Assembly: GCF_017874235.1 (NCBI RefSeq)
Contig: NZ_JAGGLC010000003.1
Coordinates: 62,001-126,000, forward strand
DNA length: 64,000 nucleotides
Reading direction: 5' to 3'
Origin: Halolamina salifodinae
GTDB taxonomy: Archaea > Halobacteriota > Halobacteria > Halobacteriales > Haloferacaceae
Shown: in pieces, positions 1 to 8,128 of the stretch
Layout of the letters: the number at the start of each line of letters is the position of its first letter
Numbering within the stretch: the stretch's first letter is position 1
Made by a program: the position numbers and the translations under genes
The notes under the pieces: model-generated
The model's database searches: none
What the model was told of the DNA's origin: nothing
The model's input: only the letters and a program-made list of their open reading frames with translations

Positions 1-4
1 GTCA

Positions 5-415
5 CTATCCGTCATCGTAATCACCGTCGTTTCCGACAGAAGACTCTGGAACAAGCTGTATACCGACGACCTGCTGCTCGGCTATTGCTTCCATCTCTTC
101 ACGGTTCTGTTCAACATCATCCGACCGAATCCACTTTCTCACATCACTCCGACTCACACCATCTTCTTTACACAGATGAGTCGAAATCCCCGTCTCAACT
201 TCTGGCGTCAACCAGAAGATGAACAACTCTTCCGTCTCAAACACAAATCCTTCAGGATAGGATGCAAGGCCATCATCGAGTTTGAATAGTGGTGGATTGT
301 TACCGTGCTTATAACCCGTAATTTGAATCACATCCGACCAATCTATTCCAAATACTTCCTCTAATTCCGATTCAATCACATCTGGTTGCAAGTACTTTTG
401 CTTATAACCAATCAT
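5..415 (-). CDS. Hypothetical acidic protein of the integrated element
   Basis: A 136-residue soluble acidic protein, not recognised. No signal peptide, membrane segment or cysteine pair is visible. The start is supported by a TATA-like element about 30 nt upstream (443-455), fitting a nearly leaderless transcript. It is divergent from the small gene at 514. The C-terminus is Gly/Asp-rich. Function unknown. Confidence 0.6.
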   Translation of the reverse strand: MIGYKQKYLQPDVIESELEEVFGIDWSDVIQITGYKHGNNPPLFKLDDGLASYPEGFVFETEELFIFWLTPEVETGISTHLCKEDGVSRSDVRKWIRSDDVEQNREEMEAIAEQQVVGIQLVPESSVGNDGDYDDG

Positions 416-442
416 ATGTAAATAAGTCTATGTGTTTAAAAC

Positions 443-455
443 CCTATATAATTAC
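443..455 (-). promoter_or_regulatory. TATA-type promoter for the gene ending at 5
   Basis: On the minus strand the block reads as TAATTATATAGGG. It lies about 30 nt upstream of the ATG at 415. A near-identical block precedes the gene starting at 2883, which supports a shared element promoter. The motif TATATAATTAC also recurs at 502-512 in front of the divergent gene. Confidence 0.55.
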
Positions 456-513
456 TCCCGCCGTTATCCTGCAATAAAGACCTTTAAGCCCTGGCTGGAG
501 TTATATAATTACT

Positions 514-738
514 ATGACATATAATAGTACTCCAGACGGTATCGACCCAGAAACAAAGTTCAACTATGTAATCGAATTATCGGACTCGCAAGTCTCACCG
601 TTTGCTGTGGAAGTGTTTGATGAGCTTCCGTGCGTGGATTATGAAGAAGAGGACGATGGTTTTGTGCGAGTTAGTGTCACCGAGGACAAGACGACGCATA
701 TTAAAAAAGAACACATCGAGTACATCAAAACCCTCTAA
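514..738 (+). CDS. Small acidic hypothetical protein
   Basis: A 74-residue acidic protein with a CVDYEEEDDG stretch; not recognised. A TATA-like CTTTAAG sits at 482-488, about 29 nt before the start, consistent with a leaderless message. Its stop overlaps the stop of the convergent gene 735-995 by four bases, a compact virus-like arrangement. Confidence 0.5.
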   Translation: MTYNSTPDGIDPETKFNYVIELSDSQVSPFAVEVFDELPCVDYEEEDDGFVRVSVTEDKTTHIKKEHIEYIKTL

Positions 739-995
739 GAATCGTCTTCGAACATCTCGTCTAATTCTTCATCATCTGGATTCTCATCCAGTAAATCATC
801 TACATCAACTTCATCGATAACTCCAGGACTCTCTTCTACGAGGTCTAGAGTTAGAATCTTAGAAGTTTCTACTGCATGTTTCCAACAGTACCACTTTTTA
901 TCATCTATCCCTGTTTCAACAGTTCGAAGACGATTACAGTTTTCTTCGTCGCAAAATAGACGATTACTTAGAATACTGTATATGTGTTTCAGCAT
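735..995 (-). CDS. Small Cys-containing acidic protein
   Basis: An 86-residue protein. The N-terminal half has cysteines at CDEENC and WYCWKH, which could bind a metal together with the His. The C-terminus is strongly acidic. Its start overlaps the end of the preceding membrane-protein gene (989-1390) by seven bases, so the two are probably co-transcribed and translationally coupled. Function unknown. Confidence 0.5.
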   Translation of the reverse strand: MLKHIYSILSNRLFCDEENCNRLRTVETGIDDKKWYCWKHAVETSKILTLDLVEESPGVIDEVDVDDLLDENPDDEELDEMFEDDS

Positions 996-1390
996 CGGTC
1001 ATCACCCTCTTCATAGAGGTCTTCTGGAATCATCTCGTCTTCGTCAGGCGTGAAATACCAGTGAGTTAGAAAGTGTCCGTACCGCTGCCACAAGACGATG
1101 AGAGCGAGAATACTCGCACCGATAAGATATAAGATAGAGAGTTCGATTTGATAGAAAATCGTGAACCAATCATACCCACATAGGAGCTGTAACTTGTCAG
1201 GGTAACACGCAAAATCTTCAAAATAAAACTGGTATCCGAGAATACCCACAGACAAGTACGCATAGAGGTCTACAAAGTCCCGAGTCCTGAACACGACCGC
1301 TAACAACACGGCCACGACCAGCATCGCTACGAGACCATAATCACCTAAAAACTGTACGCCAGTATCTACTAACTGTTGAAAATCCAACAT
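989..1390 (-). CDS. Small membrane protein of the integrated element
   Basis: A 133-residue protein with about three hydrophobic segments: a VAMLVVAVLLAVVF type helix near residues 20-35, one near 45-60 and one near 90-110. The tail is acidic and cytoplasmic-looking (PDEDEMIPEDLYEEG). An A/T-rich promoter-like block (1411-1424) lies about 28 nt upstream of the ATG. It overlaps the next gene by seven bases. Not recognised; it could be a virion membrane protein. Confidence 0.55.
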   Translation of the reverse strand: MLDFQQLVDTGVQFLGDYGLVAMLVVAVLLAVVFRTRDFVDLYAYLSVGILGYQFYFEDFACYPDKLQLLCGYDWFTIFYQIELSILYLIGASILALIVLWQRYGHFLTHWYFTPDEDEMIPEDLYEEGDDRC

Positions 1391-1467
1391 ATAAAATAGA
1401 CTATACTCGAACCCTAAAAAGATTATTACAAAGATAAAACAAACAAAAAAAATAATACACAGCGAAG

Positions 1468-2883
1468 TTACTTACCGAGAATTGGTTCCATCAACCATAA
1501 GGCGATACCAACTGCTATCTCAGCCTCATCACGGTCAAGGTCATACTTCTGTACGATATCTATGACTGCATCCTGAAGCCCAGGAGTTAGTTCTTCAAAC
1601 CCATCTATCGCTTCGATGCGATACACATCCGAGAAGTACTCTGCAACTTCTTCTTCCGACGCACTTTCGCCGTTAGCAGCTCGTTCGATACTATCTTGAA
1701 GTTCAGAAGTCAAGTCAATCTCGTCAATATATTCTGGGACTTCGCCAGGGTTGTCTTCGAGGTCGCCAACATCTGTTTTAACCCGAGCCGCTAGAGCGTT
1801 CCCGATACCATCTACAGATGCGAGGTCGGACTGTGTAGCCGCCTGCAAGTCTTCCATCGTCGTATACCCTTCACGACGGAGACGAGCCTCTTCAACAAGA
1901 CCTACGCCACTAACCGTAGTCAAATCCTCTTCACGATTCTTCATATAATTCGAACGCAAACACCCACCGTCTTCAACGACTTCAATATCATCTCGTAGTT
2001 CAATTTCAGACTCTCGAATATTCACCTGTTCGTTACCGAGCCAAGTAGATTGATAAATATATTCTCTGTCTCCGTCTTCTTCGACCCAATACCACCCGAC
2101 GATTTTGTATCCATCTTCGATTAGAAAATCCGAATCATATTCGTCGTGGTCAGATGGTGTGAGGATTAAATCTCCCGTCGAATATTTCGGCTCGGTTTGC
2201 TGGTCGTCTTCGTCATCGTCTGACTGTGCTCGAATTGCTCGCAAGGCTTCCACGGTCTTCGACACGCCAGACCGACCAGAATCCACAAGAATAACCTCGC
2301 CGTCTTCACTTTCGACTGCTTCCATAAGTTCTTCAAGACGCTCATCTGTTGGGCCACTCTCTAACATCTCATCAATATCTGCTTCTTCCCGAGACTCCGC
2401 TGATTCAGAATCGAAGGCTTCTCGCCAATCCTCTTCACCAGCAAGAATCCTGTATTCTAAATCTTCGACAACCTCATCTGCTCGTTCTCGAACCTCACTA
2501 AAGCCACCTGTGAGAGTCGGTCGTTCGTCTTCCTCTTCATCGTCCACACGAATAGTCAAAATTGGGTCGAGACCGTTCTCACGATTCGCCGCCATCCGAG
2601 TCTTACTCCCCCAATACTCGACCTCGTTCGCAGACTTATACGCAAACACATCCACATCTTGCTTCGTCAAGAAATACGGCACATCATCCATCTTCGATAC
2701 ACCCACGAATAACCGACCACCGTTCCGACGCACAGTACGCAGATTCTCTTTGAGTCGCTCAGTCGGGCTATACGCTCGCACAAGCATATCCTCGTCATCT
2801 AAATCAAAGAAAACTCGACCCACTGAACCCACTAAGATAACTACATCACTATGCGTCTCAATATCTAAATTGTCAACTGACAT
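1468..2883 (-). CDS. Helix-hairpin-helix protein of the integrated element
   Basis: A 471-residue acidic protein. Residues about 316-370 carry a double helix-hairpin-helix-like unit (VSGVGLVEEARL and VDGIGNALAARV), a fold that usually contacts DNA non-specifically. The N-terminal 100 residues form a separate alpha/beta-looking domain, joined by a long acidic linker. The start at 2883 is preferred over an ATG at 2898 because the TATA box is centred about 28 nt upstream of 2883. A role in replication, packaging or transcription is possible but not shown. Confidence 0.6.
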   Translation of the reverse strand: MSVDNLDIETHSDVVILVGSVGRVFFDLDDEDMLVRAYSPTERLKENLRTVRRNGGRLFVGVSKMDDVPYFLTKQDVDVFAYKSANEVEYWGSKTRMAANRENGLDPILTIRVDDEEEDERPTLTGGFSEVRERADEVVEDLEYRILAGEEDWREAFDSESAESREEADIDEMLESGPTDERLEELMEAVESEDGEVILVDSGRSGVSKTVEALRAIRAQSDDDEDDQQTEPKYSTGDLILTPSDHDEYDSDFLIEDGYKIVGWYWVEEDGDREYIYQSTWLGNEQVNIRESEIELRDDIEVVEDGGCLRSNYMKNREEDLTTVSGVGLVEEARLRREGYTTMEDLQAATQSDLASVDGIGNALAARVKTDVGDLEDNPGEVPEYIDEIDLTSELQDSIERAANGESASEEEVAEYFSDVYRIEAIDGFEELTPGLQDAVIDIVQKYDLDRDEAEIAVGIALWLMEPILGK

Positions 2884-2903
2884 ATAAGAATATAACATAT
2901 CAA

Positions 2904-2917
2904 ACCCTATATAATTA
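2904..2917 (-). promoter_or_regulatory. TATA-type promoter deciding the start at 2883
   Basis: On the plus strand this reads CCCTATATAATTAT, almost identical to the block at 442-455. Its spacing of about 28 nt fits a leaderless start at 2883 and is too short for the longer reading from 2898. Confidence 0.55.
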
Positions 2918-3009
2918 TTCCCGAGAATAAGTCGAAGAAAGCCCGAAGCCGACCTGTACTCTCTGAAGAATCGTCTCCTAGAGAATAGAGTATAATATAG
3001 TATATAGTA

Positions 3010-3070
3010 AAATAGCTAATTAGCTATTTTCTTAGCTATTAGCTATTCTAGTTATTACTACTACAGTACT
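3010..3070. repeat. Left arm of a 61-bp inverted repeat (TAGCTA palindromes)
   Basis: The reverse complement of 3010-3070 matches 8786-8846 at 59 of 61 positions. The arm contains a perfect 22-base palindrome at 3009-3030, with centre AATT and arms AAAATAGCTA and TAGCTATTTT, followed by further TAGCTATT units. It lies in the 270-bp gap upstream of the HhH gene and downstream of the ATPase gene. It could be an origin, a packaging signal, a recombination site or a bidirectional terminator. Confidence 0.85.
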
Positions 3071-3153
3071 TTTCTCTCAGATACATCTTGAACATCTCCA
3101 CACTAAGAGCCATCACCACAAATCCCAAGAAGACGCTTTCAAAACTCATCGTC

Positions 3154-4326
3154 CTACTCTACCGATTCTTCATCGGGTTCTTCATCACGGTCGTCAGGAG
3201 CGTACTCGTCTTCGAATCGTTTCTTGTTCCGAGTTACCGTCTTTTCACTCACATCGAAGTGTTCAGCAATCTCGGCTCGGGTTAAGTCGGACTGCCATCC
3301 AAGCCATCCCATAAGTTCTCGTTCGTAGTCCTCGATTTCTTCTTCGAGCCACTCCTCGGCTTCTTGCTCCGACATATACTCATCGTACTCTTCCTCTTCA
3401 CCAAGCATCCCCCAACTGGAGATATCGCCCGTCTTGTACTCGTAATCAGTTGGCGGAATCTCAGAGAGGCTCAATCGTTCCTCGACGCCTCGACGGTTCT
3501 TCACATCTAAGTAGAAAGTCGCCTCTTTCTCTGCTGTCTTATGAACACAGTAGGATGTAAGAGACCGAATCGCTGGCCCAACATCCTTCCCGTCTTGCCC
3601 GATGAAGATAACATGTCCGCTGTACTTACGAGCGAGCTTGAGTTTCTTCCCGACTTCTGCAGAGTTCTGTGCATCAGAGCCGACGCCAGACAGGGCTTGA
3701 GCGGCTTCGTCAATAATTAAGATGCGTTCGTAGTCGTCATCGACTTCCCCTTCTTCAAGCCAATTCTGCCAGTCTCGGTAGTTGTCGATGTACTGGTCGC
3801 CTCGTTCGAACGATTGTATGTTAGAAGCGACTTTGACTGAATCTTCACTATAGACGGCTTCGAAGACCTGGATGAGGAGGAGAGCGAAGTCCGTTTTACC
3901 GTTCCCCATCGCCCCCCAAATATAGAGGATGAGGACAGGCTCTTTCTTAATCATCTTCATCAGCTCGGAGATGACACCCATCCCTGAAGCGTCAGAATCG
4001 TAGTTTACGAGACCGCTGAAGAAACTCAGTTGAGTCTTATCTCGACGGTGGAAGGCTTCTGTTGCTGTCTCCGTCCCATACTTACGACGGATTTCTTGGG
4101 CTACATCAGTATCCTCGAAATTGGTTGGGACTTCTTCGTCGTCATCGTATTCGTCGGCGGCGTATTCGGGGTCGTAGGCTTCTGCAGCGAACGCCATAAA
4201 TTGTCGAACGAGCGGGTCTTCGATTTCTCCCGCCCAGGGGTGTACGGTTTGATGGTCTACATCAAGTGTTCCCCGAGCGTATTCTCTGAACTCTGCTGCC
4301 GCATCTTGGGAATTTTTACTAGACAT
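3154..4326 (-). CDS. P-loop ATPase with C-terminal helix-turn-helix
   Basis: A 390-residue protein. Walker A is GAMGNGKT at about 138-145, Walker B ILIIDEAAQAL at about 202-212, and a polar sensor-like FIGQDGKD at about 241-248. Residues 347-370 (LTRAEIAEHFDVSEKTVTRN) look like a helix-turn-helix. The ATPase core recalls HerA/FtsK- or Zot-like packaging or assembly motors; the exact family cannot be set by eye. It starts two bases after the preceding membrane-protein gene, so the two should be translated from one message. Likely role: genome packaging, virion assembly or conjugation. Membrane segments are absent. Confidence 0.75.
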   Translation of the reverse strand: MSSKNSQDAAAEFREYARGTLDVDHQTVHPWAGEIEDPLVRQFMAFAAEAYDPEYAADEYDDDEEVPTNFEDTDVAQEIRRKYGTETATEAFHRRDKTQLSFFSGLVNYDSDASGMGVISELMKMIKKEPVLILYIWGAMGNGKTDFALLLIQVFEAVYSEDSVKVASNIQSFERGDQYIDNYRDWQNWLEEGEVDDDYERILIIDEAAQALSGVGSDAQNSAEVGKKLKLARKYSGHVIFIGQDGKDVGPAIRSLTSYCVHKTAEKEATFYLDVKNRRGVEERLSLSEIPPTDYEYKTGDISSWGMLGEEEEYDEYMSEQEAEEWLEEEIEDYERELMGWLGWQSDLTRAEIAEHFDVSEKTVTRNKKRFEDEYAPDDRDEEPDEESVE

Positions 4327-4328
4327 AG

Positions 4329-5993
4329 TTATCTATCACCACCGTTGTTGAGGTGCGAGTATCTATCTGGGAGATTGTCGCCGTCGATATCACCGTTCTC
4401 GACTTCTCGACGCAATTGTTTGTCAACGGCATCATCGACCCGCTCATCAGCGTCAGAACTAATCTCATCCATAACCTCTTCTGAGTCTGGGATGACGCCA
4501 CGCTGGAAAGCGTGGACGATGTGATTCACCGCTTTTTCAACACGGTTACGGATGAGTTGCCCCTCGTTTAGCTTACGGAGCGTACCGAGTTGTGCTCGGG
4601 TGTGGAGGTCTTTCTTAACGACTTTACGGAGGTCTTCGTCGTTGCGGATTAACTCTGAAGTACGAACTCCGAGTTCTTTGTTGACGAACGAGATACGAGC
4701 CTCGTTTGCGTATGGGAAGTACTCATCTACCTCATAGGCTTCCCGAGGACTATCGCTGTGTGCTGTACAGAGAGCGGCGTGTGGGACATACATCTTCGAC
4801 CCGTCTTCTGAAATCTTGTAATCGTCTACGAGTTCGCAGAGTTCATCAAACGCTTCTTCTGATAGGTTAGAGATATCGAGGAACACATCCATCTCTGCGA
4901 ACCGACTCGGTGTGAGATACCAGAGCCAGAAGCCAGCGTCATCAGTCCTAATCTGGTCGAGTTCTACCCAATTCTTCCGAGCGAACCAAATCCCGACAAT
5001 ACCCGATGGAATCCCGAAGAGCAGCTCCCCATACGCCATATAGATGTTTATCTCGTTAGCGAGTTCAGAATCGAAGAGTCCGTGTCCGAAGAACGCTCCC
5101 ACTCCACCGAGGAAGATTACAGCAGGAAGTACGATGAGACCCCATCCACTAATCCACTGTTTAGTGAATTTCAATTGTTTCACCATCGAATTCCAAATCC
5201 ACGGACGATTAGATTTCAGATTATACTGGTAGTCAGGCGACTCGACTTGCAGAGTCTTCGGCCCGTTGATGTTCAGAGCCACCCGAGTCATCCGATTCTC
5301 CTTGCGGAAGAACCCGAAGATGAGGAGGAAAATCGGAATCCCACCAGAGAATACGATAAGAATTTCATGCGGTACATCAGGGCTGTGATTGACCGTGATG
5401 ATTGTGTGCTCGATTTCGTAAGTTAATCGGGTGGTTTTACCAGTACCATCTTCCCCTGTAGTCTCGTCAAATTTCGAATTCGAAATCCCCGTATTCAGAA
5501 TTAGCTTCCACTTCAGCGAGCCGTTCATCTTGATAGTCAAATCTCGCTGACCGTTTGCGGGAACAGCAACGAGAATATCTTCTTTACTGCCCGACCGCCG
5601 CAGGATGACACGCTTCTTCGTATCAGTCGGATTTACGAGCGTTAAGCGAGCCATCTCATCCGTATGATTACCTTCGATGAGTCGCAGACCGTTTAAGAAG
5701 ACGAAATCATACTTAGAGAGATTTTCGTTCTGATTAGCGTTCGCAGATGAATTGTTCTGCGAACTGTTGTTCGCCGTGTTATTAGACGAATTGTTTTGCG
5801 TGGGCGTAGCCGTAGATTCGTTCGTCGTGTTGTTTGCGGTCGTGTTGTTAGTCGAAGAACCGTTAGCAAAGTCGTCATCGCCATCTTGTTGAAACAGTAC
5901 ATCGTCTGAGGGAGCAGCTGCTACAGTCCCGACCGACCCGATTAAGAGCGTCGAGATGATGAGCAAGACCCCGAGATGAGAGAGACTCGTCAT
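4329..5993 (-). CDS. Large membrane protein with secreted Asn/Thr-rich N-terminus
   Basis: A 554-residue protein. Residues 1-27 form a signal peptide ending in VAAA. Residues about 45-90 are a low-complexity Asn/Thr/Ser stretch full of NNT and NSS sequons, likely N-glycosylated. A beta-rich external domain follows, then hydrophobic segments near 205-225, 285-310 and 320-340 and a cytoplasmic C-terminal domain of about 210 residues. The downstream ATPase begins two bases after its stop. It occupies the position of the multi-spanning ORF before the NTPase in pleolipoviruses, but homology is not evident. Confidence 0.65.
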   Translation of the reverse strand: MTSLSHLGVLLIISTLLIGSVGTVAAAPSDDVLFQQDGDDDFANGSSTNNTTANNTTNESTATPTQNNSSNNTANNSSQNNSSANANQNENLSKYDFVFLNGLRLIEGNHTDEMARLTLVNPTDTKKRVILRRSGSKEDILVAVPANGQRDLTIKMNGSLKWKLILNTGISNSKFDETTGEDGTGKTTRLTYEIEHTIITVNHSPDVPHEILIVFSGGIPIFLLIFGFFRKENRMTRVALNINGPKTLQVESPDYQYNLKSNRPWIWNSMVKQLKFTKQWISGWGLIVLPAVIFLGGVGAFFGHGLFDSELANEINIYMAYGELLFGIPSGIVGIWFARKNWVELDQIRTDDAGFWLWYLTPSRFAEMDVFLDISNLSEEAFDELCELVDDYKISEDGSKMYVPHAALCTAHSDSPREAYEVDEYFPYANEARISFVNKELGVRTSELIRNDEDLRKVVKKDLHTRAQLGTLRKLNEGQLIRNRVEKAVNHIVHAFQRGVIPDSEEVMDEISSDADERVDDAVDKQLRREVENGDIDGDNLPDRYSHLNNGGDR

Positions 5994-6092
5994 ATGTGTA
6001 GGAGGACGGAGAAGCGGAATCGAACCACCCCAAAGCGACCACGCTCCGTCAAAGAAACCTCGATAAAATCGAGGAGAGTTTTTTGAGAGAGT

Positions 6093-7304
6093 CTATGGAC
6101 GACCTAGGGCACGACCAGCACCTCCAGATAACATCGCAATAATTCCGATGATGAAGGCGAAACCAAGTAGGCCACCGACAACGATGTAGACGAAGTAGGT
6201 TCCGTAAGTACTAGTATCACCACCACCGAAGACATACGAATTATCGCCCGTCACATCGATGGTTTCGTCTACCGCACTATCAGCATCAGTTGACTCTTCA
6301 TCAGAGAGGTCAGCTGCAACCTGATATGTGAAGGTCGTACCGTTGTCGTAGACAACCTCGACTGTGTACGACTTACCGTCGTCAAGGTTCGAGACTCCAA
6401 CCGTGTTATCTTGGTTGGAGTTTACAGAGTAACTCTGAATCGCAGTCTCGTTATCTCCGATAGTACCTTGGTAGACCTTAAGGTCAAAACTATCGAGAGG
6501 TTCTCCATCTTCTACGACCTCGAAGTCGTAGTCAACTTGAGTTCGCTGGAAGGCGAAGTCAACTGTCGAAGTCGTGTTGTACGAGATGCTGACTGTCTTA
6601 CTGACGGTATTGTAGTGGTCAGCGTGTAGTCGGACCGTGTAATTCTCACCAGAGACGAGTTGTTTGCTGTAAGTGTCCGAGAAGTTAGTCGTGTTGACTA
6701 CTTCTGTTCCGCTACTGTCTTCGATGATGAGTCGTTCACCGCTAAGGTTGGAGAACGATGTTCCATCGGAAGTCGTGATATTACCTACAGCGAAGGTCCC
6801 TTTCTCTTGCTGATATGCGAAGGTGTCAGTATAGGAACTGACTGCACCACCAGTAGTAACATCGGCAGTACCTGAGTCTGAGAATTGAATACTACTCAGA
6901 CTGACCTCCATCGCAGTACCAGATGTGTTACTGGTAATATCGATGGTCACGACGAGTTTGCCGTCCTTGGTACGATTAACGTTATTAACACTAGCGTAAG
7001 CATCGCCCACCGAAGCAGTCGTATTCGTTAGGTCGATTTCGCCTGCTTCGTCTGTGTTGTTAATCGTCACCGTGACCTGCTCACCGCTGGTTGCTGTGAG
7101 ATTTTGGACTGTGGCAGTCGTCGTCCATGTGTCTTCAGCTTGTTTATAGGTCGGGTCGTTAACGACGAGACCGTCAGCGGAGCCAGCGAGAGCTGCTCCA
7201 GCGAAAATCTGCATGATGAGTCCGAGGACTGCGAAAACAGTTAGTGCTTGTACGATTCTACTTGATTCGTGCCCGCCAAGGCGGGTTTTGATTTTATCTA
7301 TCAT
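6093..7304 (-). CDS. Secreted membrane-anchored surface protein (spike-like)
   Basis: A 403-residue protein starting at MIDKIKTRLG. A reading 13 codons longer exists but overlaps the upstream gene. After a short basic N-terminus there is a hydrophobic signal to about residue 40. An ectodomain of about 320 residues follows, rich in Thr, Ser and Asn with many sequons and repeated beta-sandwich-like strands. Near the C-terminus a membrane helix (FVYIVVGGLLGFAFIIGIIA) ends in GGAGRALGRP. This is the architecture of an archaeal virus spike or pseudopilus-like surface protein. It is the strongest candidate for the receptor-binding protein of the element. Confidence 0.65.
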   Translation of the reverse strand: MIDKIKTRLGGHESSRIVQALTVFAVLGLIMQIFAGAALAGSADGLVVNDPTYKQAEDTWTTTATVQNLTATSGEQVTVTINNTDEAGEIDLTNTTASVGDAYASVNNVNRTKDGKLVVTIDITSNTSGTAMEVSLSSIQFSDSGTADVTTGGAVSSYTDTFAYQQEKGTFAVGNITTSDGTSFSNLSGERLIIEDSSGTEVVNTTNFSDTYSKQLVSGENYTVRLHADHYNTVSKTVSISYNTTSTVDFAFQRTQVDYDFEVVEDGEPLDSFDLKVYQGTIGDNETAIQSYSVNSNQDNTVGVSNLDDGKSYTVEVVYDNGTTFTYQVAADLSDEESTDADSAVDETIDVTGDNSYVFGGGDTSTYGTYFVYIVVGGLLGFAFIIGIIAMLSGGAGRALGRP

Positions 7305-7312
7305 ATTTAATC

Positions 7313-7540
7313 TTACTTGTGAAGGGCGACTGGCAAATTCCATCCACCCGACTTCTGACTTCGATACACGACCATCGCCAACCCCGAAATCGCCACAAGC
7401 CCGAAGACGCCGAATAGAATCGACAGCACGGGCGGGATACCGTCATACAACGGAACCCAGTGGGCGATTAAATCGAGACTGAGCAACATCGTGTGAAGCG
7501 ACAAAATCATCAGAACGGAAACAAATCCCAGTCTTCCCAT
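7313..7540 (-). CDS. Small two-helix membrane protein
   Basis: A 75-residue protein with two hydrophobic helices (residues about 5-25 and 38-58) and a short basic tail. It is the first gene of the minus-strand structural module, ending eight bases before the surface-protein gene. A TATA box at 7567-7574 is about 30 nt upstream. It could be the internal membrane protein of a membrane-vesicle virion; not recognised. Confidence 0.55.
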   Translation of the reverse strand: MGRLGFVSVLMILSLHTMLLSLDLIAHWVPLYDGIPPVLSILFGVFGLVAISGLAMVVYRSQKSGGWNLPVALHK

Positions 7541-7564
7541 AGTATAACAATACTGACAGTCCCC

Positions 7565-7620
7565 TAAATATATATCGGAGTTTCAAGACTAAATATTATC
7601 GAAAACAGCGATATATTTTT
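7565..7620. promoter_or_regulatory. Divergent promoter pair
   Basis: Two TATA boxes face outward: ATATATA at 7567-7574 for the minus-strand module (start 7540), and GATATATTTTTA at 7609-7620 for the plus-strand pair (start 7646). Each is about 30 nt from its ATG, so both transcripts should be leaderless or nearly so. Confidence 0.6.
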
Positions 7621-7645
7621 AGATACCCAAAAGAGTATTTATGAT

Positions 7646-7870
7646 ATGAGTTTTACACGATTTCGTTCGATACTCGCTGTAATCGGACTTGGTACACTCA
7701 TCGCAATCGGAAGCATCGCAACTCTGGAACTACTCAAAATCAACCTCACACTCAACACGCTCATCGAGACCGTGGGCGGCATCTACGGAATTGGAGCTGT
7801 TCTCTTCTCCGTCTTGTCCGTTCTCGTCGTCCTCTACTCAGCATACTCGATATCCCAAAACGAATTCTAA
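7646..7870 (+). CDS. Small two-helix membrane protein
   Basis: A 74-residue protein with two membrane helices (residues about 8-28 and 42-67) separated by a short loop. The ATG at 7646 is about 30 nt after its TATA box. It is followed after three bases by a second small membrane protein, so the two form a bicistronic unit transcribed away from the structural module. Not recognised. Confidence 0.55.
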   Translation: MSFTRFRSILAVIGLGTLIAIGSIATLELLKINLTLNTLIETVGGIYGIGAVLFSVLSVLVVLYSAYSISQNEF

Positions 7871-7873
7871 ATT

Positions 7874-8128
7874 ATGACACGCAATATCCTCTCCACGACC
7901 TTCCTCGCTGTACTCGTACTCTCCAGCATCTTCCTCGGGAGTATCCTATTTACAGATACAGCGCACGCACAAGAACAAACTCTCAACATCAACGCTGATG
8001 GACTACTCTCGAATATTGACGCAGAGATGGTCGGCATCGGTTTCTGGATTCTCGTCTTCATCATCATCGTTCTCAAAATCCTCGGCCTCATCTGGGCTAT
8101 CTTCACAGGATTCATCCCGTTCATCTGA
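7874..8128 (+). CDS. Small secreted membrane protein with signal peptide
   Basis: An 84-residue protein. Residues 1-32 form a signal peptide ending in DTAHAQ, followed by about 25 external residues and a long hydrophobic helix at about 54-80. In size and layout it resembles a processed small coat or membrane protein of a virus, but the basic C-terminus typical of filamentous-phage coat proteins is missing. Co-transcribed with 7646-7870. Confidence 0.5.
   Translation: MTRNILSTTFLAVLVLSSIFLGSILFTDTAHAQEQTLNINADGLLSNIDAEMVGIGFWILVFIIIVLKILGLIWAIFTGFIPFI

Noticed and set aside
7646..8128. Filamentous-phage (inovirus) coat gene pair
   Set aside because: Size and signal peptide fit, but the basic DNA-binding tail is missing and the module otherwise resembles an enveloped virus; left as unknown small membrane proteins.
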